Shown here: piece by piece, positions 45,401-57,300 of the stretch
Layout of the letters: each line of letters begins with the position of its first letter
Numbering within the stretch: the stretch's first letter is position 1
Notes under the pieces: generated by a model
Seen by the model: the letters and a program-made list of their open reading frames with translations, nothing else
Database searches by the model: none
Told to the model about the DNA's origin: nothing
Assembly: GCA_947561585.1 (NCBI GenBank)
Contig: CANNZV010001158.1
Coordinates: 62,001-126,000, forward strand
Length of the DNA stretch: 64,000 bases
Source of the DNA: Caprella mutica
Lineage: Eukaryota > Arthropoda > Malacostraca > Amphipoda > Caprellidae
Direction of reading: 5' to 3'
Made by a program: the position numbers and the translations under genes

Positions 45401-48274
45401 ACAGTAGCATTAATTAGTTTTACTTAAAAAGTTAATATTTTCGAACATGATGAACTTCTCAGCATGTGATCTTAAGTAAAAGTTTTACTAGTATTAAAGT
45501 TGAACGCTCATTGTTGAGAAACTATGTTTTAATAATTTTGTTACGTTTGTCTGTACATTTTTTTGATATCACTATTGAAACAGTATGGAAGTTCAAGAGA
45601 AAACTTTCAAGAAACTTTACTTTTAAGTTCGATATAATCGGTAGATAGGTTTGGCAGTGTCGAATTGAACATGCGGTCATTTTTTCACGTGGACAAAAAT
45701 ATTTCTTAAACATTTATACTACATAATATTATAGGAAAGTATAAGATATAATCTACTATTTGTTCACAGTTGCCGAGATATGCTCCAATGATGAATACAT
45801 CACCATGAACTGCAAATCAAAAGGTGTCTTCTGTGAACTAACTGAAGATTGTAAAACTTCAAACACCGTCTATTTGTAAGTGAAATGTATTTGCCATTTG
45901 GATGTATTTTTCAATTGTTTAAATTCTCATCAATATATATTCGAATACAGATTTCTTTCTTTGAAAAGTTGTACCAATTTCTCGCCTTAGTTATATCAGA
46001 AAAGTTTAATTTATTTCCTATTACCAGATGCAATCACTACCACAGCTGCTCCCTGAGTTATACCCCGAGACTCTCTGGCGGAATCTGTTCAGAGAGAGAC
46101 TATGAGTATGTACAGGGTTCCTGCGTTAAAAATATCTCAATGCCAACAACTGAAAAGAACCCAGGTAACAGAGGAAAAAGAAATTGTTTTAACTATTTGT
46201 TACTTTGAAATAGTGTAAAGGTTACAGAACAGCTTTCAAATTCTGAAGCAATTATTTTATAATAAAAGTCATGAATACTAAAGTTTTCGCCTCTGAAAGA
46301 ATATAGAAAATATTATTCCAGTTGGGAGGAACTCTCACTATGGAAAACACTCATAGAATATCTATTTTCTGTCAAAACAAATTATTAAAATGCATTAATA
46401 ATACGGTTAAATGATGGAGCAGAGATTAGTTTGAAATGGCTTAATGCATAGCCTATATTTAATGATACTGAAAAATTAAATTTTGAAAATAACTGAATTG
46501 TACACATAAATAATATAGAGTTGATCTGTATTTTTTCCTATCATTCTCTACGTAACGAAATAACTTCACCACTAACAATAACTCTTTTTATAGTGAAAGG
46601 ACGAATTATAATGGAGAGTTGCATCGAAACTGGCTACTATCAAGATAACGATCCATTACCATCGAAAACAACAGCATCAAAAGAAACACCAACAACAACT
46701 ACCACCCTGAGACCAGCCACAGAAACCGATCAAAGTTGTACGAAAGATAGAGTCGGTCATGTGGCTGGAATGAATGAACAGATGAAGAAGAAATACTGCC
46801 AACCAAAGTTCAAATGTGCGACAAATGGGGACTACTTGGTAACTATGAATACTTGATTATTATATCTCTTGAATGACTAGACATTTTATTATTATATGAT
46901 GGTAGGCGTTTGAATGAAAGAGCAAGAATGTTTTACATATTAGAACTCTAAAGTTATAGTAATGATGTTTTAGTACTAACCATCGTTTTAGTGTACTGTG
47001 ATTGAAATCCAGGGTTTTATTTTAAATTTAGAATTGGATTTCGTAATAGGATATATTTTGATAAACGGTTTTTCTATTCTTACTCTGAGGTGTCTCCAAA
47101 TCAATTGATGTTCAATTTAGTGAACCTAAAAGAACATTTCAAATCTAATCACTGATATCGCTTTCATTTTGATGCAAGATTAGTTTTTTGTAAAGTACCT
47201 AGTTTGTTAATTGTCTCAAAAATAGCATTGCATTTCAGTACGCAGAACTGTACTGTCCCAAGTTCATTGTCTGCATGCTGCACCCGGCCACTGGGGCTCC
47301 GGCCCTTGGACTGACGAATTGCAAAGACACCAACAGTCAGCTGCTGTTGGCTTATATGAAGTGCTCTCCTCCTCCAAATCAAGGTAGGGAAAAGGAACAT
47401 TTACTCTTTTTAGGTTTTAGGGTAAGTTCCGCATTAACGAACGGTTCCAATTTTTATATAATACAGTGTGAGCATTAAAAAAAACAGCCATATGACTTCA
47501 ACAAATCATAATATTTTATACACCAATCAAAAGAAGAGAAAAGTAGTTTTCTGAAAATAAGACACATCTTTATTTTAATGTGCGATAAGAACAGTAATTT
47601 CAAATCGTATTTCAACACGGCTGGATATTCGGCGCTACAACTTATCAGTTTCTTCTGTCCAAAAGTGTTACTGCTGCTCATGGAGCAAACGATATCAGGT
47701 TGAACACACCTAGCTCTAAGAAATAATCGACAAAAATAATCACCCACACTCTTTGCTTACCAGTTCTTAAACTTTGTCCATCAGTTCGAAAATGTTTTTA
47801 CCTGTTAATAGTACAATAAGAGGCAGTGAAAAAGAGACCAAAATAAAGTTTTTTCTTTCATTGGCTAAAGATTTACAAGTATTTGAAAAATCGGAAACAT
47901 TTTTGTGGTCCATACTGTATATGCGATAAACACATACGATTGAAATTTTTGAATCGTTCGATTACTCGGAACTTACTCTATACTTTTATTTTATATTTTT
48001 TTCTTAAAAAAATTCTTATTGAAATTTTGGGATTCATGTGATTTATGTATTTTATAAAAATCGTATTTTTAAAGTGATGAAACCCTTTAATAAGGTAATC
48101 TGTTCAGATTATTAGCCTTCGGAAATTTATTTTGATAACCTTTTCAATTTTAATTATTCTTATGTAATTAATCTAATAGTTTGTATTTTTCATTTATTTC
48201 CAGAGATTTGCAATCCAAAGACTCTTCCAGGATACAAAACTGAGCAAAGTAGCAATTATTTCACAGCACCTTAA
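39489..48274 (+). CDS. Secreted cysteine-rich chitin-binding (CBM14/peritrophin-type) protein
   Basis: Twelve coding exons join in frame with GT-AG introns: 39489-39491 (ATG only), 40552-40732, 41018-41111, 43111-43316, 43722-43853, 44534-44681, 44969-45078, 45770-45875, 46028-46164, 46594-46838, 47239-47383 and 48204-48274, giving 525 aa. A signal peptide begins MLPLAILATLLQLCSC. The first Cys-rich module is a good ChtBD2/CBM14 match: C-NHQGYFQHPRN-C-SWYYR-C, then YECAPGTYFD and VC. The rest has many spaced Cys pairs but only degenerate CBM14-like patterns (VCPTGMYFN, VCNGGYFDIY). A Thr-rich linker (PTTTTTLRPATETD) near residue 400 looks like a mucin-type spacer. It probably acts in cuticle or peritrophic matrix. 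The single-codon first exon rests on the promoter and donor fit. Confidence 0.85.
41360..42920. mobile_element. TA-flanked inverted-repeat element in intron 3 of the chitin-binding gene
   Basis: The ends AACTGCGTCCATCGCTTTAT and their exact mirror are flanked by TA (41358-41359 and 42921-42922). Arms of about 200 bp are inverted copies, including 'gtccatcgctttattgcag', which occurs twice per arm. The minus strand (42710-42145) carries a fragment with GRFTSIERVKIV and LYLAKEFGRD, and a decayed inverted copy lies at 41575-41800. This resembles the N-terminal HTH region of a Tc1/mariner-type transposase, but the catalytic domain was not recognised. Confidence 0.78.
44102..44306. mobile_element. 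MITE family M2, complete copy
   Basis: The left arm GTACAACAAATTAGCGGATA plus CAACAAACTACATAGCG is mirrored at the right (CGTTATGTAGTTTGTTGTAT, CCGCTAGTATGTTGTAC). About 205 bp, in intron 5 of the chitin-binding gene. A second, partial copy is at 50258-50425. Confidence 0.8.
47420..47978. mobile_element. TA-flanked MITE M3 with a nested foldback arm, intron 11
   Basis: The ends GGGTAAGTTCCGCATTAACG and (mirror) GAGTAAGTTCCGAGTAATCG are flanked by TA (47418-47419 and 47979-47980). Both ends continue CGAACGGTTCCA or CGAACGATTCAA. The part at about 47730-47925 is a single arm of the foldback family at 58457-59432. A short relative of M3 lies at 62497-62674. Confidence 0.78.
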
Positions 48275-48585
48275 GGTTTGGAACAAAATCGACAGTACGG
48301 AACACAAGAAGAAATCTACATTTCTGGGGTAACTTTTAGAGAGTTTACCCTAAAAGATAACTTAAGGGAACTCCGCTCAGATAAAATTACGATTGCGCAA
48401 TAAGATATCAGGAAGCAATAGCTTTTAATCTGCTATAGTCTCACCATAGTGCTCTCTCTTTGTGAATTATAATCTTTTGCATTGGTTTATAGCAAGAAAA
48501 ACGTTAACAATTTAAAAGAGGTAATTAACCTGATTGGAATTTTTAATATTTTGCCAAAGTATCTTTATCAGTTCAATTTAAAAGA

Positions 48586-48591
48586 AATAAA
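48586..48591 (+). terminator. Candidate poly(A) signal of the chitin-binding gene
   Basis: AATAAA about 310 nt downstream of the stop codon at 48272-48274. It is inferred from position. Confidence 0.4.
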
Positions 48592-49004
48592 GATTTACAA
48601 ATCAGGCTGGATGGTCGTATCGGTTATACTTCAAATATCGATCACATGGCTACATTTTTATTACTACATTATGATATAAATAATATGGCTATCATTTCTA
48701 TCATTTTTTGTTGTTTTACGAGTTTAACCTATTTTATCACATTAAATAGAGTGAAATCTCTTCGATTTGAGACTCATCAATAAATGTTTTTTATGAATAC
48801 TTGTACATATTATATAACATAGATTATAATTACTATGGGCATTACATCAACCACTGTGATTTTAGAGTTACACAAATTATGTTCTCGACTTCTGTAGATT
48901 AAATATTTTCCCTCAATTTTGAGCCAGTGATCAGGAGTTAATTTCTTTAGTGAATTTCTATATCACCAGAAACAAATCTCAAAAATTTGTACTTTTATAT
49001 TAGT

Positions 49005-49482
49005 AATGGACTGGTATTAGTAATTGACAGGTATTAGTAACTGGTATTAGTAATTGAAAGGTATTAGTAACTGGTATTAGTAATTGAAAGGTATTAGTAA
49101 CTGATATTAGTAATTGACAGGTATTGGTAATTAGCAGGTATTAGTAATTGACAGGTATTAGTAATTGACAGGTATTAGTAACTGGTATTAGTAATTGACA
49201 GGTATTAGTAATTGGCAGGTTTTAGTAATTGACAGGTATTAGTAATTGCCAGGTATTAGTAATTGAAAGGTATTAGTAATTGAAAGGTATTAGTAATTGA
49301 CAGGTATTAGTAATTGCCAGGTATTAGTAATTGGTATTTGTAATTGCCAGGTATTAGTAATTGCCAGGTATTAGTAATTGGTATTTGTAATTGCCAGGTA
49401 TTAGTAATTGGTATTAGTAATTGCCAGGTATTAGTAATTGGTATTAGTAATTGCCAGGTATTGGTAATTGGTATTAGTAATT
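49005..49482. repeat. Tandem array with 17-bp unit and 11-bp sub-unit, between the convergent genes
   Basis: Units of TATTAGTAATTGACAGG, with GCCAGG and GAAAGG variants, are interspersed with shorter TATTAGTAACTGG units. The irregular mix of unit lengths suggests a higher-order structure from repeated slippage. Confidence 0.92.
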
Positions 49483-49644
49483 TTCTCTTATAATTAATTA
49501 ATTTCTACTTATTTTATTACAAGAGGAGATATTGTGAATTATTTTACACAAAATTTACTTTCAATTTTTATTTACTTAATATTTAATTTATTTGAATTGA
49601 GATGAAAGTGAAAATTGTGCTAAATTTTATTTCAGTATTTAAAA

Positions 49645-50172
49645 TGGGAGTTATAAGATATGTGAGATAGATATAATATATTATCAGATATGTGAGATAG
49701 ATATAATATATTATAAGATATGTGAGATAGATATAATATATTATAAGATATGTGAGATAGATATAATATATTATAAGATATGTGAGATAGATATAATATA
49801 TTATAAGATATGTGAGATAGATATAATATATTATAAGATATGAGAGATAGATATAATATATTATAAGATATGTGAGATAGATATAATATATTATCAGATA
49901 TGTGAGATAGATATAATATATTATAAGATATGTGAGATAGATATAATATATTATAAGATATGTGAGATAGATATAATATATTATAAGATATGTGAGATAG
50001 ATATAATATATTATAAGATATGTGAGATAGATATAATATATTATAAGATATGAGAGATAGATATAATATATTATAAGATATGTGAGATAGATATAATATA
50101 TTATAAGATATGTGAGATAGATATAATATATTATAAGATATGTGAGATAGATATAATATATATATATATATC
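49645..50172. repeat. 30-bp satellite-like array (about 17 copies)
   Basis: Unit ATAAGATATGTGAGATAGAT plus ATAATATATT, nearly identical across copies. The rare variants (TCAGATATG at 49684 and 49894, TGAGAGATAG at 49850 and 50050) recur about 200-210 bp apart, pointing to a multi-unit higher-order repeat of about seven monomers. The minus-strand ORF is an artefact. Confidence 0.95.
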
Positions 50173-51371
50173 ATAATATTCCTTTTTTATGAAATCTAAT
50201 ACTAATGTATGTGTATGGGGGGCGTGCCGCCCACCAAACCCCCTGCTAGGTCATTAAACAGTACAACAAACTACCGGATACTACAAACTACATAACGGCC
50301 ATATATGTTGGAAGTGTCGAAATAATCATCATTTATTTTTGTCATCTTTGTTGAGTTCTTTTAAATTAATCTTCATATATTTATATGTAGATGAAGATTA
50401 TTTTTAAACATTTATTATTAGTCAATTTCTTAATAAATTCTCGAGATTGTTCAAATCGGCAAATGGCGCAGAACATACCTATTATAAGATAAGTGAAATA
50501 TTTAATTCAAAATGTGATGTTCATAAGATTATATTAGAAGGTAACCATGTTATCTGATTCTGTAAATAATAATTTATAATCATAGATAGAAAATAAAAAG
50601 TAATTATCAGAAATAAGTAGATTTTGTGTGTTTGATAATAATCACCCAATGTAGAGGTGTGTTATTATTCAGCCATTAATAGTGTATAAAAATTATAATT
50701 ATAATGCTTCTAACATAATCTAAATACTTTAATAAAAATTATTTAATATATTTTACATTCATTTACCCTCTAATGAGATTAGTGCAGCTTATTTACTTGA
50801 ATTTATTACAATTAATATATTTATGAGTGAAAAATAATAGTACCATATTTAAATACATCATAAAATGCATTTTGTTATAAATAAATTAATACCCATGAGT
50901 CCCTGTATTTTAAGTGTTCGAAATTATGTAAGTAAATAATTAAAAAACTATAATAAATTGATCTGAAGTAAAAGTAGATTGGAACCTTAGTACTAACACT
51001 ACAGCCCTATTACTTCATATAAATATAGTTAAATATGGTCTGTGGGCAAGTTAACTGCGCACATTACAAAATAGGGGTGTAGACTAATTTCACGGAATGT
51101 TGTGGAGCGTAACGTCATGTTTTATTTTTGTATCGCTCTATTTCCATTAAATCAACTAACAGCTGTTCTCAATTAAAGCAGTTATCAATAGTAATCCTCC
51201 TAGCCAACTGCTGATGTTGATTTAGAAGAAAATAAAGCAGCTATAAATATATGAAACACGAGTGTCGAAGTGAAGTATATCACACTTCTCTCCCAAAGTT
51301 ACGGTTAGGTCATTAGATATAGATAATGTTTAAAAGTTCGGAATCAAATTTAATGTTCAGGAAGATATAAC
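50173..51371. other. Intergenic gap between convergent genes, no gene
   Basis: AT-rich. It contains a partial M2 MITE copy (50258-50425) and a candidate minus-strand poly(A) signal (TTTATT at 51121-51126, read as AATAAA) for the channel gene. Nothing else is seen. Confidence 0.5.
51121..51126 (-). terminator. Candidate poly(A) signal of the channel gene
   Basis: AATAAA on the minus strand about 245 nt past the stop codon at 51374-51372. Positional inference only. Confidence 0.3.
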
Positions 51372-54300
51372 CTAATTTTCCAGTGTCATTATATCAGTAG
51401 AAGCAGAATAAATGAAATATACCAAGAAAATGATGTACACTACGGGGAACATCATTCTCGAGAAAGAGTTAACGTTGTTAGCCGAGATGAAGCTAGAGAG
51501 ACATTTTTTGACAGGTACTTCTTTCCCAGCACTTGAGTTTAGAGAAACAAAGTTACTATCGTTAAAAACAGTTACTGGGTCATTCCAAGAATCACTAGGT
51601 ACAATTCGCTTTGATCTCGCGACCAAATTTATACTTTGCTTCTTTAGTCTTGAATTCGAATTTTCAGTTCCAAATTCTCCAACTTTAGTTTGACTTGTAT
51701 TCTTTACAACCGTCAACTTCTTAGGATTGTCAGTCATCTTTTCCCTTTGAATATCCTTTCTACTATAGTGCATTGTATGACCTCTCTCTTGAGTAACCTC
51801 TTGCTTATCTTTAATTCTTCGCAAGTACTCAATAGTCACCACCATCAAGATGACAACGAAGTCCAGCACAAGAAGTGCAACGAACCAAACGTCAATGAGT
51901 TTGAGATAGGAAGTTTTTGGGATGCTTCTTGTAGTTTGGCTGAAGAGGGACACCAAAACCAGGAGAGATGTCAGGGAAACCATAACGCGGTTCTGTTTAT
52001 ATAAAATAGAGGTAATTAGTCATATTTAATGAGAAAACTTAAATTAATTATTAATGACCTATGTGATATTCCAGATTAGATTAATTTGTATAATTGAATA
52101 GTCAATGTACAAAGTTATTAAATGTTAAACTCCAAATGATATGAAATTTTGAACAAGACTCAATACAAAAAAATGTATACCATAACAAGTGCATTCAATA
52201 TAAATTAGACTGTCTGTGAATAGCTATCCATTATTCATTGTTCACTTATGTTAATTTGTTAATAATGTTATGCAAGAAATCAAATCAATACGTTCCAGTT
52301 TCAAATGTGACAAAGGCATTAAATTATTTGTAATCAGAATTCTCATTACTAAATGCAAATAGATTAATTTTCCCACAAAAGTGTTTACTTACATTGAAAT
52401 CAGTGAGTTGAAAGTAGAAGACAAAATAGCATATGAGAGTGGAGAGGACGCTAGGTATGAAGGTGTTACCGATGTAGTACGTAAACTGATTTCTGATCTC
52501 TAGAGTCACCTGCAAAGATATTCCACAATGAGAAATATGAAACTCACAATAATTTTAAGTCTCATAAATGAAAGGATTAATATAATTCATAATAAGCGTA
52601 TATGTTGAAATTAATTTCCCTTCTCAGAAGGGAAACAATGAGTGACTGCAGAACATAAGCAGGGGTCTTTTTTTCGTTTTTTTTTCTTCTGCCATAACTT
52701 TCCCTCTAAATAAGACAAGCTTCTATTTCAAACAACATGACATAGGCAATATGTAGCTACAGTGAAACTCCTGAGTTATGAAGTATTGGTTACTTCATAA
52801 CTCAGAGCCACTTCATAACTCAGATGCACTAAATATTTTCAATAATTAAAATCTTGGGGAAAAAAACTATGGTCTATATAACTAGGACCAAATTTTAACA
52901 TATATAGTTTTCCATAATTTAAGTATTTAAACTAATTCAAAACTCAGGTGCATTTCATAATTCAGGTCCTTCATTACTCGAGTGCTTCATAACGCAGAAC
53001 TTCATAACTTCTTTTACTGTATATAAGTTTGTGATCCAGATTGAATTTCAGTTCGATCTTACCAACCTTCATAAAAGTGTTGTGGGGCGTAACACTATCA
53101 AGAGATTGCATGCTCTCATTAGTGACGTAATACTCCAACAAGGATCTCTTTCCAGTGAAGGAAATGCCTGCACCATCCTGTCGAAAACACAAAATATCTA
53201 AAAACATTAGAAATTTTCAGATTTTTTTTAGAAAACAGTATAATTTGAAAAAATCTAAGTTCCAATATTATTAAATTCTGGTATCAGAATGATGTGAAAT
53301 ATTTAGAGCCTCTGAGAATTAATAAGATACCTAATTGACAAAAATATCATGTTCATGTAACAATAAATCTCACCTTCAAAAGCGTGATGTGTCTCAATCT
53401 TCCAGTCTTGATGATATCCAAGGAGCAGGATTGACTATCGAAAGGATAGTAGCGGAGGTTGAAGGGACATGGCAGTCTGATGGTGATGATGCGCTTCACA
53501 GTGAGGGTGTTAGAATGACCCGGATAGTAGGTACCTGCTTAACATATATACCTTACCTATTAAACCTAAAGATGCTGCTATATGTGACACATTTATTGAG
53601 CAAGGTTTAGACCTCTTTAACCCTAATGAGTTTGACTAACAGAATGTACGGGTAGATTTGACCAGGATACAGTAACATATGTTCCTGTATCCTGGATTTG
53701 ACTATGTGTATAAAATACACATGTCTTATTTATAAACCTACGGTACTGTATTTTTTGCAAGTTGTCAGTATATATACTAAACTTATGTGTACAAAATTTT
53801 AAGTAGAAATATTGAACATATAAGGAGAAATAAATACATAGGTATATAAGACATTGGCAACTGAGAGAGCAGAGCTGTGATTGGATGGAATGTAACCCAA
53901 TCACGTGGACTGTAGTGTGTTTAGCGGAAAGCTAGTTGTATTTCTACGTTACCACACGTCACCACATTACAATTAATTTCCCAATTTTCGTGATTTACGC
54001 TGATTACACTGATACATGAATATTTTTTTTAACTTTTAAGTACAAAAATATATTTGGTATACATGAAAGAACAAAGTTAAGAAAGGCCGATAAATTTAAA
54101 GGAATGACATGAAAGATGTAAAGTGATTTAAAAAGGATGTGCTTAGAAAACAGTAAACACACATCAAACTCATTAGGGTTAACATGGGCGTTTTTCTCAT
54201 ACTGCAGCAAAGAAAAGGGTGCACTAAAAAACGCTACGACTGAATAAACGTATGTGTTTTGTATGTCCGCTTAGATTGGGAGTTTTTTCATGTGACGTTT

Positions 54301-57300
54301 TTGTTGAGAAAAAGGTCCGTGTGACACATGTCTTAATGATGCCAAAAATATTTGAATAATTAAAGGATTGTGATTGCCAATACAGAAATTTAATTTTCAT
54401 TATAGTAAGAAGCGTCTCTACACCTGAAACCAATATAACTTGTTAAAATTGTGAATTGTATAAACTATCGGGAAAAATTGAGAAGTGTATCCAAATCTAT
54501 TTATGGAATATCAATTACCTTAAAATCTTAAAAAGAGAACACTTCTATATTTTAATAAAGAGAAGTATAGTTGTGAAAAAATACCGTCTGATGATTTGAT
54601 TGAAGTCAATTTTAAACATTATAAATAGAATTAATGTATAGAAATAACAATTATATTTGTTTTATTATAATTCTTGTACTGTAAATTGATATACTTTAAG
54701 ACATGAATAAACAAACATCACCTTCCACGTGGTCTGAAGGTTCAGTTTCAATTGGCGGCGATTCTTTTTTGACGGTAACTTTAAATGTTTTAACAGATGT
54801 TTTGATAATTATAGAGGCGGCGTCTTGAAAATACAGGTCTGGAATCCACATCTCAGTCACATCTCTGATTTCATTCACTTTCAACTTCTGGTGATGAAAC
54901 TTCACTCTGTCAATGTTCTCAGTATTAGCTAATCGAACCCTGTGCTGAATTATTAACAGGGTTGTAGATAAATTAAAGTTGATAAAACTAAGTCAGAACT
55001 ATGATTTAATGGAAAAATATGTCTTCTGTTAATAAACTATAACTGTTAATATTTTAATAAACTATACATAAACAATACTATAAACTATCTTTCTATAGAT
55101 GAAATATAAAGTTATTAATTCAGCATTTGGTCCTCAGAAATCTGTTTAACCCATTCTCTCCTAGCGGTACCATATGGTAGCACAAAATTGTTCGTAAATA
55201 TAATCGTCTCACTTCAAAATAAAGCATCAAAACTTATTCAAAGCAAGTTTAATACATGCACAGATATCTAAGGTACTTTTTTTTTTAATTTTCACACCAA
55301 AATATTCCTCAGTACTTGTATACCTAGTGAGGGTGAGTTTTTATATGCAGATTTTCGATGGTGAATTATTATTTAACAATAACAGTTTTAAAGTGGACGA
55401 TAAAATATACATTGCCAATATCAAATATTATTGTTATTGATTCAAGAAAATTCAATGCATCTGATTCTCATAGGAGTGTAACCATGAGACGACTTGTTCG
55501 TGAAAAAACGCACCTTTCAAAAGAGACAAACTCTTCCAGGGACTGTAAGGCAACTAATTTGAAAGAGAAACAATGTTCTCCTAAAAAAATTGAAGCGTGA
55601 AATGGCCGATGAAGCTGTTTGATCAGATAAATGATTCTAGAAGTTGGAATTTCTCATAACCAAACCATGAAACCAGCATCCGTCATCGTTTGGGGGGCAG
55701 TTTCAATAATCTGGAGGGTTCTTCTCTTTTTCGTTGAGCTAGGAGTCGAAATATTAAGTCGAAAACATCTTTTAGCAAGTGTTAGATTTTGCTATAGAGT
55801 TCACTCTGGTGATAATATATTGTAGACTTCCGGGTGGTGACACATCAAATACTGAAGAATTCCAAGATCGTGTTCAGAGGGAACATTCTAAGGAATTGGA
55901 CAAAGGAAATGTGATCTACAAGCTCCCCAGATTGGAATCATATGGAATATACTAGAAAATGTTTGTTGAAAGAGTCTCCTTGAAGCAGTCTTTACAGATA
56001 TTCTTACGGGAGATACTAAAAGAACAGCTACTGAAGCTCATGATGGATTCAAGAGGAATGAATAAATTTAGAATGAAAATATATTTTATTGATATGCTTC
56101 ATTATTTTTCTTTTAATTTATTCGAACGATAGAGTGTTAAAAGGAAGATTTTCTATATTTACGTTCACCCAGTTATTCACCTAGAGTTGATATTGAATTT
56201 ATAAAGATATCTATGAAAAAGTTTAAGTTACCTGGCGTCTTTCCAGCGTATGGTCACCACCATATCCAAGATTATAGTGAAATTAGACAGCAGAATCTGC
56301 CTCACATTCAGAATAGTGGCCGACACATTCAAGTAGAATAATGCGCCGTCCAAAGAAGGGGCTGTCTCGTTTTTGTTGTAACTATTCACAAATAACCAGA
56401 GGAAAAAGATATGGAAAGAAAAATACATTTATGAATAAAAAACTATTTCGGTTATCAATCTATCAAGTAGATAATGTTAAATCACATAATTTAATGATAA
56501 AGAAGGGAGAACCGAGAGCATTCGGACATAGGGATAGTTCGGACAACTCGTTTAAACATGTATATAATTGTTGGATTCACTGTTTATTTTAAATGAATGT
56601 GTGCAATGTGTTAACCGTCAGTTATTTGAAAGATCCAAGGAGCATTCGGACACTTGAATCATTTATACATTTTGTCTTATAACTTTCGAATGAAGGTTTA
56701 AACTGTGGAGCAGTCTCAATAAAAATTGAAGAAAAATCACTTATCTACCCACATAAATCATTTAATAGTAAAATTCGAATTGGTTTACAAATTATTGAGT
56801 TTTTAACAAAAACTGTCTGAATTCTCACGGTTGTCCCCTAATATACAATGTCGTTTCATGCTGAATAAATTTATTCTCTTCATTTCCTCACTTTTTGTCG
56901 AACGTAACAAGAGCACATTCGACTTCATCCGAAGAATCTCCACAATCGGCAATGCCATCGCAAACATTTGATCTGTCGATGCACTCTCCGTTAAAACACG
57001 TAAATTCTCCATCTTGACATATGCTCAGCCGAAGAGTTACCTGATAAAAGAAGAACTTCATACCATAATATTTTTTCAAATTAACTATGATTTCAATAAT
57101 ATCTTCTAACATCCTACTTTCTGATCCAAGCATTTGTCTTTCTTAACAGTCCATGTACTTCTGCCAGAAGGATAAAAGTTTGTCTCATGGCTATTCTGAA
57201 ATAGTTTTATGGCATGCAATTGTAAGATATGAAACCGTAATTAGTTATAACAATTTTATCTATATTGTATGATAATATAACTTACTAATATGAGTAAATG

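Noticed and set aside
49632..50174. 180-codon ORF of LSHISYNILY repeats
   Set aside because: Artefact of the 30-bp satellite array; no start context, no splice sites, no domain.
51412..52004. Plus-strand ORFs over the channel gene 3' end
   Set aside because: Antisense shadows of the TM2-TM4 coding exon; no domain.
53018..53066. Extension of the loop C exon to a splice donor supplied by the MITE end (reading [15 protein letters not shown])
   Set aside because: The frame stays open by chance. Using the AAG|GT donor at 53067 with the acceptor at 52510 gives an ungapped fit to the beta-10/TM1 region of Cys-loop receptors, so the MITE lies in the intron.
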